Numbered from the stretch's first letter, positions 1-8,616 are shown. The stretch is 64,000 bases of DNA from Allomesorhizobium camelthorni (GCF_011045125.1 NZ_JAAKZF010000001.1:372001-436000), one strand, 5' to 3'. Notes: generated by a model from the sequence alone, not told the origin. Program-made: numbers and translations.

Positions 1-649
1 CTTCCTGCGCAGCCGCGCTGTCTCCGGCCTGGAACAGAATGTCGGCAAGGCCGGCGATCGCGTCGACATTGTCGGGAGCCTGCGCCAGAACCGCGTCGTA
101 GATCTGCGCCGCACCCTGCAGGTCGCCCGCCTCGCGGGCTTCCGCCGCCGCGGCCAGCGCGTCGGCAACCTCCGCCTGGCCGCCGCCCTTGCCGGCGACC
201 TTTTCGATGAAATCGCGGATCTGGCTTTCAGGGATGGCGCCCATGAAGCCGTCGACCGGCTGCCCATCCTTGAAGGCGATAACGGCCGGGATCGACTGGA
301 TGCCGAGCTGGCCGGCAATAGCCGGGTGCTCGTCGATGTTCATCTTGACCAGCTTGACCCGGCCGCCGGCGGCCTGCACCACTTTTTCGAGGGCCGGCGC
401 GAGCTGCTTGCACGGGCCGCACCAAGGCGCCCAGAAGTCGACCAGCACCGGCTGTCGGCGCGATTCCTGGATCACGTCGGCGGCGAAGCTCTTGGTAGAG
501 ACGTCCTTGACTACGAAGGGTTCAGCCACCAGCGGCGTTCCAGTCGCCGGACCGGGCGCGGGCTCGCGCGGCGGCTGGCCGTTGCCGTATTGCACGCTGG
601 TGGAATACTGGCTTCCCATCCCGCCGAACGGATTGTCCTTGGTGTTCAT
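1..649 (-). CDS. Thioredoxin-domain co-chaperone (CnoX/YbbN-like), C-terminus cut by the window edge
   Basis: The protein starts at the ATG at 649 and reads out of the window after about 216 residues. After a glycine/proline-rich leader of about 35 residues comes a thioredoxin fold with the active site WCGPC (about residues 74-78), then the cis-proline region and an alanine-rich helical section resembling the start of TPR repeats. That order matches the CnoX/YbbN family, thioredoxin-like holdase co-chaperones that hand clients to GroEL or DnaK. Rhizobial members keep the CGPC pair, so redox activity is possible. Cytoplasmic; no signal peptide. The thioredoxin fold is certain. The co-chaperone subtype is inferred from the C-terminal extension. 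Confidence 0.85.
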   Translation of the reverse strand, partial: MNTKDNPFGGMGSQYSTSVQYGNGQPPREPAPGPATGTPLVAEPFVVKDVSTKSFAADVIQESRRQPVLVDFWAPWCGPCKQLAPALEKVVQAAGGRVKLVKMNIDEHPAIAGQLGIQSIPAVIAFKDGQPVDGFMGAIPESQIRDFIEKVAGKGGGQAEVADALAAAAEAREAGDLQGAAQIYDAVLAQAPDNVDAIAGLADILFQAGDSAAAQE

Positions 650-728
650 TGCTGCCCTTTCGGTCGCTGCCGGCCCGCCGTTGCGGCGCTGCCACCATTG
701 CCGGCGGCCCTGCGCCACCATGTGGCAT

Positions 729-1226
729 TCATGCCGATACTTTCAAGATATGAGCCTCGTGTCCGGTCGCCTCTACGAAGGCCAGAAGGTCGCCGCCGGC
801 GATCGAGGTGGTCGCCTCGTTAGTGAGGGGATGCGCGTTGACGATCTCTTCCCGCATCAGCGCCTCGTCAATGACAAACTTCACCCGGCCGGCCGTGTCG
901 TTGATCAGGCCGAAGGCGGTGACCGCGCCGGGTGTAACGCCCAAATATTCCATCAGCGGCTCCGGCTTGCCGAAGGAAACCCGGCCGGCCGCGCCGATGA
1001 CGTGGTGGATCTGCTTCAAATCCACTTCCGCCTCTTCGCCTACGGTGACCAGGAAAAAATTGTCCTTCTTGTCCTTGAGGAACAGGTTCTTGGTATGCCC
1101 GCCGGGAATCTCACCGCGGAGCGCCTGCGAATCGGCGACCGTGAACAGCGGCGGATGCGACTTTGTCCGGACCGAAATACCGAGACCGTCGAGATAGGCG
1201 AAAAGGTCTTCGGGCGATTTCGGCAT
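729..1226 (-). CDS. Prolyl-tRNA editing protein (ProXp-ala/PrdX-like, YbaK-fold)
   Basis: A 165-residue single-domain protein of the YbaK/ProRS-associated fold. It resembles the free-standing editing domain that hydrolyses mischarged Ala-tRNA(Pro) in trans. The family signature is visible as SQALRGEIPGGHTKN near residues 29-43, followed by the KDKKDNFFLV strand. The ATG at 1226 was chosen because the reading frame upstream runs through the tRNA-Gly gene and low-complexity sequence, and 165 aa is the usual family length. It lies 80 bp upstream of the thioredoxin-like gene on the same strand. Substrate preference (Ala versus Cys) is inferred from family resemblance. Confidence 0.87.
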   Translation of the reverse strand: MPKSPEDLFAYLDGLGISVRTKSHPPLFTVADSQALRGEIPGGHTKNLFLKDKKDNFFLVTVGEEAEVDLKQIHHVIGAAGRVSFGKPEPLMEYLGVTPGAVTAFGLINDTAGRVKFVIDEALMREEIVNAHPLTNEATTSIAGGDLLAFVEATGHEAHILKVSA

Positions 1227-1420
1227 GGCAGCAGATTCCGGAGCGAACGCGGGTCGGCACCGGTTTATGACCAAAGCCGGCCGCAAGACAAGACCGGAAG
1301 TGGCGAGCGCAGCCGAAGCCGAGGACGGGCAAAATCGTCGCACGAAGACCCGCCATTTCCCTGTTGCAATCGGCTCGCTCTTCGGCCATATAGGCGCGGC
1401 TTGCGGCCGACGCCGTGCGA

Positions 1421-1495
1421 GCGGGTGTAGCTCAGGGGTAGAGCACAACCTTGCCAAGGTTGGGGTCGAGCGTTCGAATCGCTTCACCCGCTCCA
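1421..1495 (+). tRNA. tRNA-Gly (anticodon GCC)
   Basis: A complete cloverleaf can be drawn. The acceptor GCGGGTG pairs with CACCCGC, the D-arm is GCTC/GAGC, the anticodon loop is TTGCCAA with GCC at its centre, and the T-arm carries GTTCGAATC. The CCA tail is encoded (1493-1495). A Rho-independent terminator follows within 30 bp. Confidence 0.97.
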
Positions 1496-1521
1496 GTTTC
1501 TTCCAGGAAATCAAGCAACCG

Positions 1522-1548
1522 AAAAGCCGCGGAATTCCGCGGCTTTTT
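1522..1548 (+). terminator. Intrinsic terminator after tRNA-Gly
   Basis: A perfect inverted repeat, AGCCGCGGAA/TTCCGCGGCT, is preceded by an A-run and followed by a T-run. It ends the tRNA-Gly transcript and could also act on leftward transcription because it is symmetric. Confidence 0.85.
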
Positions 1549-1749
1549 CGTTTTGGAACCAATGTAAATCGCGACCGGCCGAGAGGTGTTCGGCTTTAGG
1601 TATGCCCGCTTCCTGCTCGTTGTGCGCGCTTTCGTCGACCTGGCGAGGCCCATCACAGTCAGATGTCGACTGTCACAAAAAGTTCATAAAAGTTTCACAA
1701 AAGGCCGTGCCGGTGTGGAGCTTTTTCGGTACTCAATAGTTCTCGCCGG

Positions 1750-1869
1750 ATGGCTCACCGCCGAACAGATTTTGACCTGGCTCTAAGCGCGACCCTTCTC
1801 GCGGTAGCGTTTGCCCTTTTTGTGCTGGTCGTTTGGTTCGATGTCGAGATGGTATTGCCGAGAGGGTGA
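1750..1869 (+). CDS. Putative 39-aa single-pass membrane protein
   Basis: An ATG at 1750 opens a 40-codon frame ending in TGA at 1867-1869, one base before the ATG of the next gene. The product has a charged N-terminus (MAHRRTDFD), one hydrophobic helix of about 20 residues (roughly 11-30), and a short acidic/basic tail. The near-overlap suggests translational coupling with the 240-aa membrane protein downstream. No clear Shine-Dalgarno sequence precedes it. I do not recognise a family; the call rests on the transmembrane segment and the spacing. Confidence 0.5.
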   Translation: MAHRRTDFDLALSATLLAVAFALFVLVVWFDVEMVLPRG

Positions 1870-1870
1870 C

Positions 1871-2593
1871 ATGGCTGCTTTCGTCGAAAAGTCTTCGCTG
1901 CCGGAAGCGCGATCTTTCGAAACATGGAAAGCCGGGCTTGCGATCGTCGCGGGACTTTCCTTGTTGCTTCTTTGCGCCAGCATCGGCCAGGACCTGACGT
2001 TATACGTTGGGTCGAATCCGGACTTGTCGGCCAAGGTTTGGCTTCTCGATGTGGATGTGGAACAAAGCGCATTCACCTGGATCTCGGTCTTGTCGCTCTT
2101 TTTTGCGGCAGGCCTTCTTTTCGTCGCCGCAGCCGACGCGTCCTCGCGCCGCGACCCCTTCAAATGGCATTGGTATTTTCTGGCTCTGCTTTTTCTGCTG
2201 CTTTCTTTCGACGAATTCTGTGGCATCCACGAAAAAGTCTCTTCCGCATTGGGTTCCCGGATGAACAATTCGGGGCTTTTGTATTTTGCCTGGGCGGCTC
2301 CAGCCGGTGTCCTCAGCCTGGCCGGTTTGATCGCCTACATGCCCTTTATTCGTGCGCTCCCGCCCAAGATCGGCATGTTGTTTCTTTTATCGGCAGCGCT
2401 CTTTCTGAGCGGCGCCGTCATCCTCGAAATGTTCGGAGGCAGCGTTGCGGAAGCGGAAAGCGTAGAGTCGGTCCGCTACCGGATCCTCACCAACATGGAA
2501 GAAGGGCTCGAACTCGCCGGCATACTAGCCTTCATCTATGGGCTTCTGCGGTATCGCGAAGGCCATTTCCGATCCCGCCGCCACACCTTCTGA
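1871..2593 (+). CDS. Multi-pass membrane protein of unknown function
   Basis: A 240-residue hydrophobic protein with about six or seven predicted transmembrane segments. Conserved-looking polar positions sit in or beside helices: SFDEFCGIHEK near residues 115-125, EMFGG, and a late NMEEGLELAG stretch. The acidic and His residues in membranes hint at metal or proton handling, but this is speculation. The ATG at 1871 was chosen over an in-frame start at 1811 because it follows a GAGAGGG ribosome-binding site and abuts the small upstream frame. The 190 bp downstream precede the oxidase operon. Function unknown. Confidence 0.75.
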   Translation: MAAFVEKSSLPEARSFETWKAGLAIVAGLSLLLLCASIGQDLTLYVGSNPDLSAKVWLLDVDVEQSAFTWISVLSLFFAAGLLFVAAADASSRRDPFKWHWYFLALLFLLLSFDEFCGIHEKVSSALGSRMNNSGLLYFAWAAPAGVLSLAGLIAYMPFIRALPPKIGMLFLLSAALFLSGAVILEMFGGSVAEAESVESVRYRILTNMEEGLELAGILAFIYGLLRYREGHFRSRRHTF

Positions 2594-2784
2594 TCGCATT
2601 GCTCGGCGGGCCCAGGCTGCCTTGCTGACAATAGCCTGGTCCTGGCATTCGGCGAATTCCGCGGTTTTTTTTGCGTCTGCCCGCGACAAAACCGCGCAAT
2701 GGAATTTTCGCGGCAAATCACGATATGATGCTCCGGCATTCCGCGGGATAGGAGGTTTCCCCCGGATTGCGGAGGAATCGGGGC

Positions 2785-3618
2785 ATGGCGATTGCGCTTG
2801 TACTCGTTCTGGTGGTGGTGGGCTCGGTCCTGTTCCACGCCCTCAGCCCTTGGTGGTGGACGCCCATCGCCTCGAATTGGGGCTATATCGACTCGACGCT
2901 GATCATCACATTCTGGATCACCGGCGCGGTGTTTGCCGCTGTCGTGCTGTTCATGGCCTACTGCGTCTGGCGTTTCCGTCACAAGGAAGGCAACGTCGCC
3001 CACTACGAGCCGGAGAACAAGCGGCTCGAATGGTGGCTGACCATCCTGACCGGGCTCGGCGTCACCGCCATGCTCGTTCCCGGCCTGTTCGTCTGGAACC
3101 AGTTCATCACCGTCCCCGCCGACGCCACCGAGGTCGAGGTCATCGCCCAGCAATGGCAGTGGAGTTATCGGCTACCGGGCGCAGACGGAAAACTCGGCAC
3201 CTCCGGCAGTCATCTGGTCAGTCCCGAAAATCCGCTGGGCGTCAATCCGGACGATCCCAACGGCCAGGATGACGTGGTCGTCGAGGCCGCCGACCTGCAT
3301 TTGCCGATGGACAAGCCGGTGAAGATGCTGCTGCGCTCGATCGACGTGCTGCACGATTTCTACGTGCCCGAGTTCCGCGCCAAGATGGACATGATCCCCG
3401 GTTCGGTCACCTATTTCTGGTTCACGCCGACGCGGACGGGAACCTTCGAGGTGCTGTGCGCGGAGCTTTGCGGCACCGGGCATGGATTCATGCGCGGCAT
3501 AGTCATGATCGATACCGCGGAAGACTACGCCACCTGGCTCGGCGAGCAGTCGACATTCGCGCAATTGTCGGCGCCCGAACAGGTCGGCGCGGCCGAACAG
3601 GCAGTGGTGCGGCCTTGA
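2785..3618 (+). CDS. coxB: Cytochrome c oxidase subunit II (CoxM-like)
   Basis: This subunit accepts electrons from cytochrome c through the dinuclear CuA centre and faces the periplasm. The 277-aa protein has an extra N-terminal hydrophobic stretch, then two transmembrane helices (about 38-63 and 83-105), then a cupredoxin domain. CuA ligands are all visible: H190, C225, E227, C229, H233 and M236 (motif CAELCGTGHGFM). There is no fused cytochrome c domain. The ATG at 2785 sits 7 bp after GGAGGAA; an in-frame TTG at 2767 lacks such a site. First gene of a five-gene oxidase operon whose composition resembles Bradyrhizobium coxMNOP. Confidence 0.95.
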   Translation: MAIALVLVLVVVGSVLFHALSPWWWTPIASNWGYIDSTLIITFWITGAVFAAVVLFMAYCVWRFRHKEGNVAHYEPENKRLEWWLTILTGLGVTAMLVPGLFVWNQFITVPADATEVEVIAQQWQWSYRLPGADGKLGTSGSHLVSPENPLGVNPDDPNGQDDVVVEAADLHLPMDKPVKMLLRSIDVLHDFYVPEFRAKMDMIPGSVTYFWFTPTRTGTFEVLCAELCGTGHGFMRGIVMIDTAEDYATWLGEQSTFAQLSAPEQVGAAEQAVVRP

Positions 3619-3709
3619 ACGGGGAGGCCGTGGGGTAGGGGCAGGGACTTTCGAGCGGCCGGGCCTGAACAAGCGCGGGCCTCGCCGGAAGGAACAAGGA
3701 GGCGAACCG

Positions 3710-5485
3710 ATGGTCGATGTCACACCTGGCGCCGTGGATGTCATTCCGCCTGCGGAAGTTCCAGAGGTCGAACTCTACCATCCGCATAGCTGGTGGACGA
3801 AATACGTCTTCTCGCAGGACGCGAAGGTCATAGCCATCCAGTATTCGGGCACCGCGATAGCCATCGGCATGGTGGCGCTGGTGCTGTCCTGGCTGATGCG
3901 GCTGCAGCTCGGCTTCCCCGGCACCTTCGACTTCATCACACCCGAAGCCTATTACCAGTTCATCACCATGCACGGCATGATCATGGTGATCTACCTGCTC
4001 ACCGCGCTCTTCCTCGGTGGCTTCGGCAATTACCTGATCCCGCTCATGGTCGGCGCGCGCGACATGGTGTTCCCCTATGTGAACATGCTTTCCTACTGGA
4101 TTTATCTGGTCGCGGTGCTGGTGCTGGTCGCGAGCTTCTTCGCCCCCGGCGGCCCGACCGGCGCCGGCTGGACGCTATATCCGCCGCAGGCCATCCTCGG
4201 CGGCACGCCGGGCGGCCAGCAGGCCGGCATCATCCTGATGCTGGTCTCGCTGATCCTGTTCATCATCGGCTTCACCATGGGCGGCCTGAACTACGTCGTC
4301 ACCGTGCTGCAGGGCCGCGCCCGCGGCATGACCCTGATGCGCCTGCCCTTGACCGTGTGGGGCATCTTCACCGCCACGGTGATGGCGCTGCTGGCCTTCC
4401 CGGCGCTGTTCGTCGCCAGCGTGATGATGCTGTTCGACCGTGTGCTCGGGACCAGCTTCTTCATGCCGGCCCTGGTCGAGATGGGCGAGCAACTGAGCTA
4501 TGGCGGCGGCAGCCCGATCCTGTTCCAGCATCTGTTCTGGTTCTTCGGCCATCCGGAGGTCTATATCGTCGCGCTGCCGGCCTTCGGCATCGTCTCCGAC
4601 CTCATCAGCACCCACGCGCGGAAAAACATCTTCGGCTACCGCATGATGGTGTGGGCGATCATAATCATCGGCGCGCTCTCCTTCGTCGTGTGGGCACACC
4701 ACATGTATGTCTCGGGCATGCACCCTTATTTCGGCTTCTTCTTCGCAACAACAACGCTGATCATCGCAGTGCCCACCGCCATCAAGGTTTACAATTGGGT
4801 TCTGACGCTGTGGCGCGGCGACATCCACCTGACCCTCCCGATGCTGTTTGCGCTGGCCTTCATCGTCACCTTCGTCAATGGCGGGCTGACAGGGCTGTTC
4901 CTCGGCAATGTCGTTGTCGACGTGCCGCTCTCTGATACGATGTTCGTCGTCGCGCATTTCCACATGGTGATGGGCGTCGCGCCCATCCTGGTGATCTTCG
5001 GCGCGATCTACCACTGGTACCCGAAGATCACCGGGCGGATGCTGAACGAGGCGATGGGCCAGTTCCATTTCTGGGTCACATTCGTTGGCGCCTATGCGAT
5101 CTTCTTCCCGATGCATTATGTCGGGCTGGTCGGAGTACCGCGGCGCTACCCCGAAATCGGCGAGCCGGCCTTCATCACCGCACCGGTGGAAAACCTCAAC
5201 GCCTTCATCTCGGTGGCCGCGCTTGTCGTCGGCTTCGCGCAGCTGGTGTTCCTCTTCAACCTGATCTGGAGCATCTGGAACGGCCGCGAGGCGGGCGGCA
5301 ATCCGTGGCGCGCCACCACGCTCGAATGGCAAACGGCTGAGACGCCGCCGACGCACGGCAATTTCGGCAAGGAACTGCCGGTCGTCTATCGCTGGGCCTA
5401 TGATTACAGCGTGCCGGGAGCAAGAGAGGATTTCATCGCCCAGAACGATCCCGGCACCGGCAAGGCCGCCGTGGGGCTGGCATGA
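3710..5485 (+). CDS. ctaD: Cytochrome c oxidase subunit I (aa3-type, CoxN-like)
   Basis: Catalytic heme-copper subunit, 591 aa, twelve or more transmembrane helices. Low-spin heme ligands H88 and H418 (AHFHMVMG) and high-spin heme H416 are present. CuB ligands are H281 (GHPEVY, with the cross-linking Y285), H330 and H331. E283 in HPEVY and D118 in GARDMV indicate an A-type enzyme with a D-channel. The segment after HH reads MYVSGMHPYFG, unlike the common mitochondrial-type MFTVGMD, consistent with the alternative CoxN lineage. AAGGAGG precedes the ATG. The TGA overlaps the next gene by 4 bp, indicating coupled translation. Confidence 0.97.
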   Translation: MVDVTPGAVDVIPPAEVPEVELYHPHSWWTKYVFSQDAKVIAIQYSGTAIAIGMVALVLSWLMRLQLGFPGTFDFITPEAYYQFITMHGMIMVIYLLTALFLGGFGNYLIPLMVGARDMVFPYVNMLSYWIYLVAVLVLVASFFAPGGPTGAGWTLYPPQAILGGTPGGQQAGIILMLVSLILFIIGFTMGGLNYVVTVLQGRARGMTLMRLPLTVWGIFTATVMALLAFPALFVASVMMLFDRVLGTSFFMPALVEMGEQLSYGGGSPILFQHLFWFFGHPEVYIVALPAFGIVSDLISTHARKNIFGYRMMVWAIIIIGALSFVVWAHHMYVSGMHPYFGFFFATTTLIIAVPTAIKVYNWVLTLWRGDIHLTLPMLFALAFIVTFVNGGLTGLFLGNVVVDVPLSDTMFVVAHFHMVMGVAPILVIFGAIYHWYPKITGRMLNEAMGQFHFWVTFVGAYAIFFPMHYVGLVGVPRRYPEIGEPAFITAPVENLNAFISVAALVVGFAQLVFLFNLIWSIWNGREAGGNPWRATTLEWQTAETPPTHGNFGKELPVVYRWAYDYSVPGAREDFIAQNDPGTGKAAVGLA

Positions 5486-6186
5486 GCGTCATACTGGTAT
5501 TCCTGCTCGTGATCGCCGGCATCGCCGGCTGGTGGCTTTCCCACCAGGGGCTGATGTCGAAGCCCTGGCTCGAGCACGGACCGGCGGCCGCTACGCCGGA
5601 AATGGACGTGACCGGCATGCCGACCGCCAAGGTGGGGCTCGGCGTGTTCCTCGCCGTCGTCGGCTGCCTGTTCGCGCTGTTCGCCAGCGCCTACTTCATG
5701 CGCATGGAGCTGTCGGACTGGCAGCCCCTGCCGATCCCGCCGCTGCTGTGGCTGAACACCGGGGTGCTGATGCTTTCCAGCGTGGCGCTGCAATGCGCCG
5801 TTGTCGCCGCCCGCCACGGGCAGATCGACATGGTGCGGCTCGGCCTCGTCACCGGCGGGCTGACCGCATTCGCCTTCCTCGCCGGGCAACTCGTTGTCTG
5901 GCGGGATCTTGCGGCCAGCGGCTACTTCCTGGAAGCCAATCCGGCCAACAGCTTCTTCTACATGATCACCGGCATGCACGGGCTGCACATTCTGGGCGGC
6001 CTGGTGGCGCTGGCGCGGACGACTGCGGGAGCCTGGGGACGTTACCAGCCCGAGCGGCTTCGGCTCAGCGTCGAGCTCTGCGCCATGTACTGGCATTTCC
6101 TGCTCTTCGTCTGGCTTGCGGTATTTGTGCTGCTCGCCGGCTGGGCGGCCGACTTAATCGACATTTGCCGACAACTGCTGACCTGA
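5482..6186 (+). CDS. Cytochrome c oxidase subunit III-like protein (CoxO-like)
   Basis: A 234-aa membrane protein of the heme-copper oxidase subunit III family with about six or seven helices. Typical late motifs are FYMITGMHGLHILGG (about 153-167) and AMYWHFLLFVW near the C-terminus. The N-terminus (MSVILVFLLVIAGIAGWWLS) adds an extra hydrophobic helix. ATG overlaps the stop of subunit I (ATGA). Two consecutive subunit III paralogues are characteristic of the CoxMNOP-type oxidases. Which of the two occupies the canonical position is not resolved by sequence. Confidence 0.88.
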   Translation: MSVILVFLLVIAGIAGWWLSHQGLMSKPWLEHGPAAATPEMDVTGMPTAKVGLGVFLAVVGCLFALFASAYFMRMELSDWQPLPIPPLLWLNTGVLMLSSVALQCAVVAARHGQIDMVRLGLVTGGLTAFAFLAGQLVVWRDLAASGYFLEANPANSFFYMITGMHGLHILGGLVALARTTAGAWGRYQPERLRLSVELCAMYWHFLLFVWLAVFVLLAGWAADLIDICRQLLT

Positions 6187-6199
6187 AGGACAAAAGCGG

Positions 6200-6922
6200 A
6201 TGGCAGAGACGACGCTGACGAACACGACCGGGATCGGGCCGCGGCCGGACGGGTGGCGGGGCATCGCTTCGGACTGGTCTTCCGACCAGCGGGCGTTCAA
6301 GAACGTCTCCTGGGGCAAGGCCATGATGTGGATCTTCCTCCTGTCCGACACCTTCATCTTCGGCTGCTTCCTGCTCGCCTACATGAGCGCGCGCATGTCG
6401 ACGGTGGTGCCGTGGCCCAATCCGAGCGAGGTGTTCAGCCTGCATATCGGCGATGTCAGCGTTCCGCTGCTGCTGATCGCCATCATGACCTTCGTCCTGA
6501 TCTCGTCTTCCGGCACCATGGCGATGGCGGTGATGCAGGGATACAGGCGCAACCGCAAGATGTCGGCGATCCTGATGCTGGCCACCGCCGCGCTCGGCGC
6601 GACCTTCGTCGGCATGCAGGCCTTCGAATGGACAAAGCTGATCAGCGAGGGCGTGCGGCCATGGGGAAATCCGTGGGGCGCCGAGCAGTTCGGCGCGACC
6701 TTCTTCATGATCACCGGCTTCCATGGCACCCACGTCACGATCGGTGTGATCTTTCTGCTCATCGTGGCGCGGAAGGTCTGGCGCGGCGACTACGATGTCG
6801 GCGAGCGGGGCTTTTTCACAAGCCGAAGAGGTAATTACGAGAGCGTCGAGATCATGGGCCTCTACTGGCACTTCGTCGATCTCGTCTGGGTCTTCATCTT
6901 CGCATTTTTCTATCTGTGGTGA
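6200..6922 (+). CDS. Cytochrome c oxidase subunit III (CoxP-like)
   Basis: A 240-aa subunit III with about five or six helices. Signature stretches are FLLSDTFIFGCFL (about 46-58), AFEWTKLI, FFMITGFHGTHVTIG (about 168-182) and MGLYWHFVDLVWVFIF at the C-terminus. The protein stabilises subunit I and helps proton entry. It starts 14 bp after the first subunit III paralogue and 9 bp before subunit IV, so it is clearly cotranscribed. Confidence 0.93.
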   Translation: MAETTLTNTTGIGPRPDGWRGIASDWSSDQRAFKNVSWGKAMMWIFLLSDTFIFGCFLLAYMSARMSTVVPWPNPSEVFSLHIGDVSVPLLLIAIMTFVLISSSGTMAMAVMQGYRRNRKMSAILMLATAALGATFVGMQAFEWTKLISEGVRPWGNPWGAEQFGATFFMITGFHGTHVTIGVIFLLIVARKVWRGDYDVGERGFFTSRRGNYESVEIMGLYWHFVDLVWVFIFAFFYLW

Positions 6923-6931
6923 GAGGCGGAC

Positions 6932-7333
6932 ATGGCTGAAGCAACGGCACACAGCTCGGGACATTCCCATGGCGCGCATGCGCACGGGCACGACGCGGCG
7001 GCGGCGACGGCGCATGCGGAGGTGCACCAGGAGCACCCGATCAGGCTCTATCTCATAGTCTGGGGCTGGCTGTTCATTCTCAGCGCCTGCTCCTATCTCG
7101 TCGACTATGTTGGCTTCGAGGGCTACCTCAGATGGACCCTGATCCTGATCTTCATGGTGCTGAAGGCGGGGCTGATCGTCGCCGTGTTCATGCACATGGC
7201 TTTTGAGCGGCCAGCGCTGAGCTACGCCATCCTGCTGCCGCCGGTGGCGGTGCTGGTGTTCGTGGCGCTAATGGTCTTCGAGGCCGACTATACGGCCCTG
7301 ACGCGCCTGAACTTCTTCGGCACGGGCGGATAG
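6932..7333 (+). CDS. Cytochrome c oxidase subunit IV with His-rich N-terminus
   Basis: A 133-aa protein matching the prokaryotic cytochrome c oxidase subunit IV family: three hydrophobic helices, with KAGLIVAVFMHMAFE in the second. The first 40 residues are very rich in His and Ala (HSSGHSHGAHAHGHD), which could bind Cu, Zn or Ni. That head is unusual in length for a subunit usually about 100 aa long. Last gene of the oxidase operon. Assembly or metal-loading roles are inference. Confidence 0.88.
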   Translation: MAEATAHSSGHSHGAHAHGHDAAAATAHAEVHQEHPIRLYLIVWGWLFILSACSYLVDYVGFEGYLRWTLILIFMVLKAGLIVAVFMHMAFERPALSYAILLPPVAVLVFVALMVFEADYTALTRLNFFGTGG

Positions 7334-7386
7334 GGCCTGTTTCAAACAGATTGAAGCAGGCAGCGCACGACATGGGATGCGGTGAC

Positions 7387-7441
7387 ATGCCCCCTCGGCT
7401 CGCACGCCGCCACCTCTCACCCGCTTCGCAGGGGAGAGGAA
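7387..7441. repeat. Diverged copy of an intergenic palindromic repeat
   Basis: The sequence around CTCTCACCCGCTTCGCAGGGGAGAG forms an imperfect hairpin and resembles the C-rich repeat units at 41968-42022 and 50190-50317. It lies between the convergent oxidase operon and DUF2189 gene, where it may also help end transcription. Confidence 0.45.
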
Positions 7442-7469
7442 ACAGCGATCAACCAACGCTCCGATTCGC

Positions 7470-8306
7470 TCAGCGCTGAGCGCGCCGCCTTTTGGCCGGC
7501 GGGGTTTCGACCACCTTGCGGTAAAGGTGCCAGGTGGAGTGGCCGAGCACCGGTATAACGATGGCCAGGCCGACGAAAAGCGGCAGCGACCCGGCAACCA
7601 GCGCGATCGCCACGATCAGACCCCACAGGACGATCGGCACCGGGTTTGCGATCATCACGCGGGCCGAGGTCTCGATGGCCGCGTATGCGCCGACATCCCG
7701 ATCGAGCAGCAGCGGAAAGGCAACGACAGTGGTGCTGAGCACCACCAGCGCGAACAGGAAGCCGATCGCGTTGCCGAGCAGGATCAGCGTCCAGCCACGT
7801 TCGGTGGTGAGCACGTCGGACACGAAGGCCGTGATCGACGTCGGCACGTCGGCCCCGTAGAGCCAGTTGAACAACGCTTGCGCGGCAAGCAGCCAGGCGA
7901 CGAACAGCCCCAGGAGCAGGACACCGACAGCGATAATCGACGGGATGGCCGGTGAGTTCCGCACCTCGAGCGCATGCGTCCAGGACGAGTCGAGGTTGAG
8001 TTCCCGCCGCCGGCTGATTTCATAGAGGCCGAGCGCGGCCAAGGGTCCAAGCAAGGCGAAACCGGTGATGAGCGGATAGATGAGCTGCAGGGCATTGCCG
8101 CCGGACGTCCATGTGATCAGGATCACACCGATGACGGGGTAGATCAGGCACAAAAAGACATAATGCGACGGCTTTTCCCAGAAATCGTCGAACCCTCGAC
8201 GCAACGCATCGAAGACATCCGCGATTTTTATCTGGCGAACCGTGGGTTGAGCCACGGCCTTCTTCTTGTTGGAGCCTGCAAGCACGTGAAAATTCGCCAT
8301 GACCAT
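7470..8306 (-). CDS. DUF2189-type integral membrane protein
   Basis: A 278-aa protein with a short soluble N-terminus (to about 55) and six hydrophobic helices, matching the DUF2189 family common beside cytochrome oxidase genes in alphaproteobacteria. The phrase DALRRGFDDFWEKPSHYVF before the first helix is typical. AGGAGGAA lies 4 bp upstream of the first ATG (8306) and 10 bp upstream of a second at 8300, so either could be used. Function is not established; a link to respiration is suggested only by location. Confidence 0.82.
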   Translation of the reverse strand: MVMANFHVLAGSNKKKAVAQPTVRQIKIADVFDALRRGFDDFWEKPSHYVFLCLIYPVIGVILITWTSGGNALQLIYPLITGFALLGPLAALGLYEISRRRELNLDSSWTHALEVRNSPAIPSIIAVGVLLLGLFVAWLLAAQALFNWLYGADVPTSITAFVSDVLTTERGWTLILLGNAIGFLFALVVLSTTVVAFPLLLDRDVGAYAAIETSARVMIANPVPIVLWGLIVAIALVAGSLPLFVGLAIVIPVLGHSTWHLYRKVVETPPAKRRRAQR

Positions 8307-8358
8307 TTTCCTCCTGGACCAGGTCCGGTGGGGTCGCGATTCACGGTGCTGCCGTCCA

Positions 8359-8375
8359 GCGTGACTGGGTCACGC
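8359..8375. promoter_or_regulatory. Candidate operator palindrome upstream of the DUF2189 gene
   Basis: A perfect 7-bp inverted repeat, GCGTGAC-TGG-GTCACGC, lies 53 bp upstream of the DUF2189 start. Its size suits a dimeric repressor or activator. No regulator can be assigned. Confidence 0.3.
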
Positions 8376-8511
8376 AAAACCGCGACCTGCACCGCCGTCA
8401 ACATAACTTGCCCGAGACGATTTGTCGCCCCCATCTGCGCACGGCCAACTGCTCTTCTGGCCTTTACGACTTTTCTTGGGTACTCTGGCCAAACGGCTTG
8501 GGGGGCAGGTC

Positions 8512-8592
8512 ATGGACGCAAAGACGGTGTTCATTCTCGGCCTGGGCATAGCCATTCTGCTGTTGCTCGGCTTCTGCGGAATACCATTGTGA
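8512..8592 (+). CDS. Possible 26-aa single-pass membrane peptide
   Basis: ATG at 8512 preceded by GGGGGGCAGG opens a 27-codon frame ending at 8592. The product has a short polar head (MDAKT) and one continuous hydrophobic helix ending GFCGIPL. It lies on the plus strand between two minus-strand genes (DUF2189 and heme O synthase). Very small oxidase-associated membrane peptides exist in other bacteria, but no homology is claimed. The call rests on the ribosome-binding site and the helix only. Confidence 0.3.
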   Translation: MDAKTVFILGLGIAILLLLGFCGIPL

Positions 8593-8616
8593 GCGCGGAG
8601 AACGGCTCCAGCCGAC

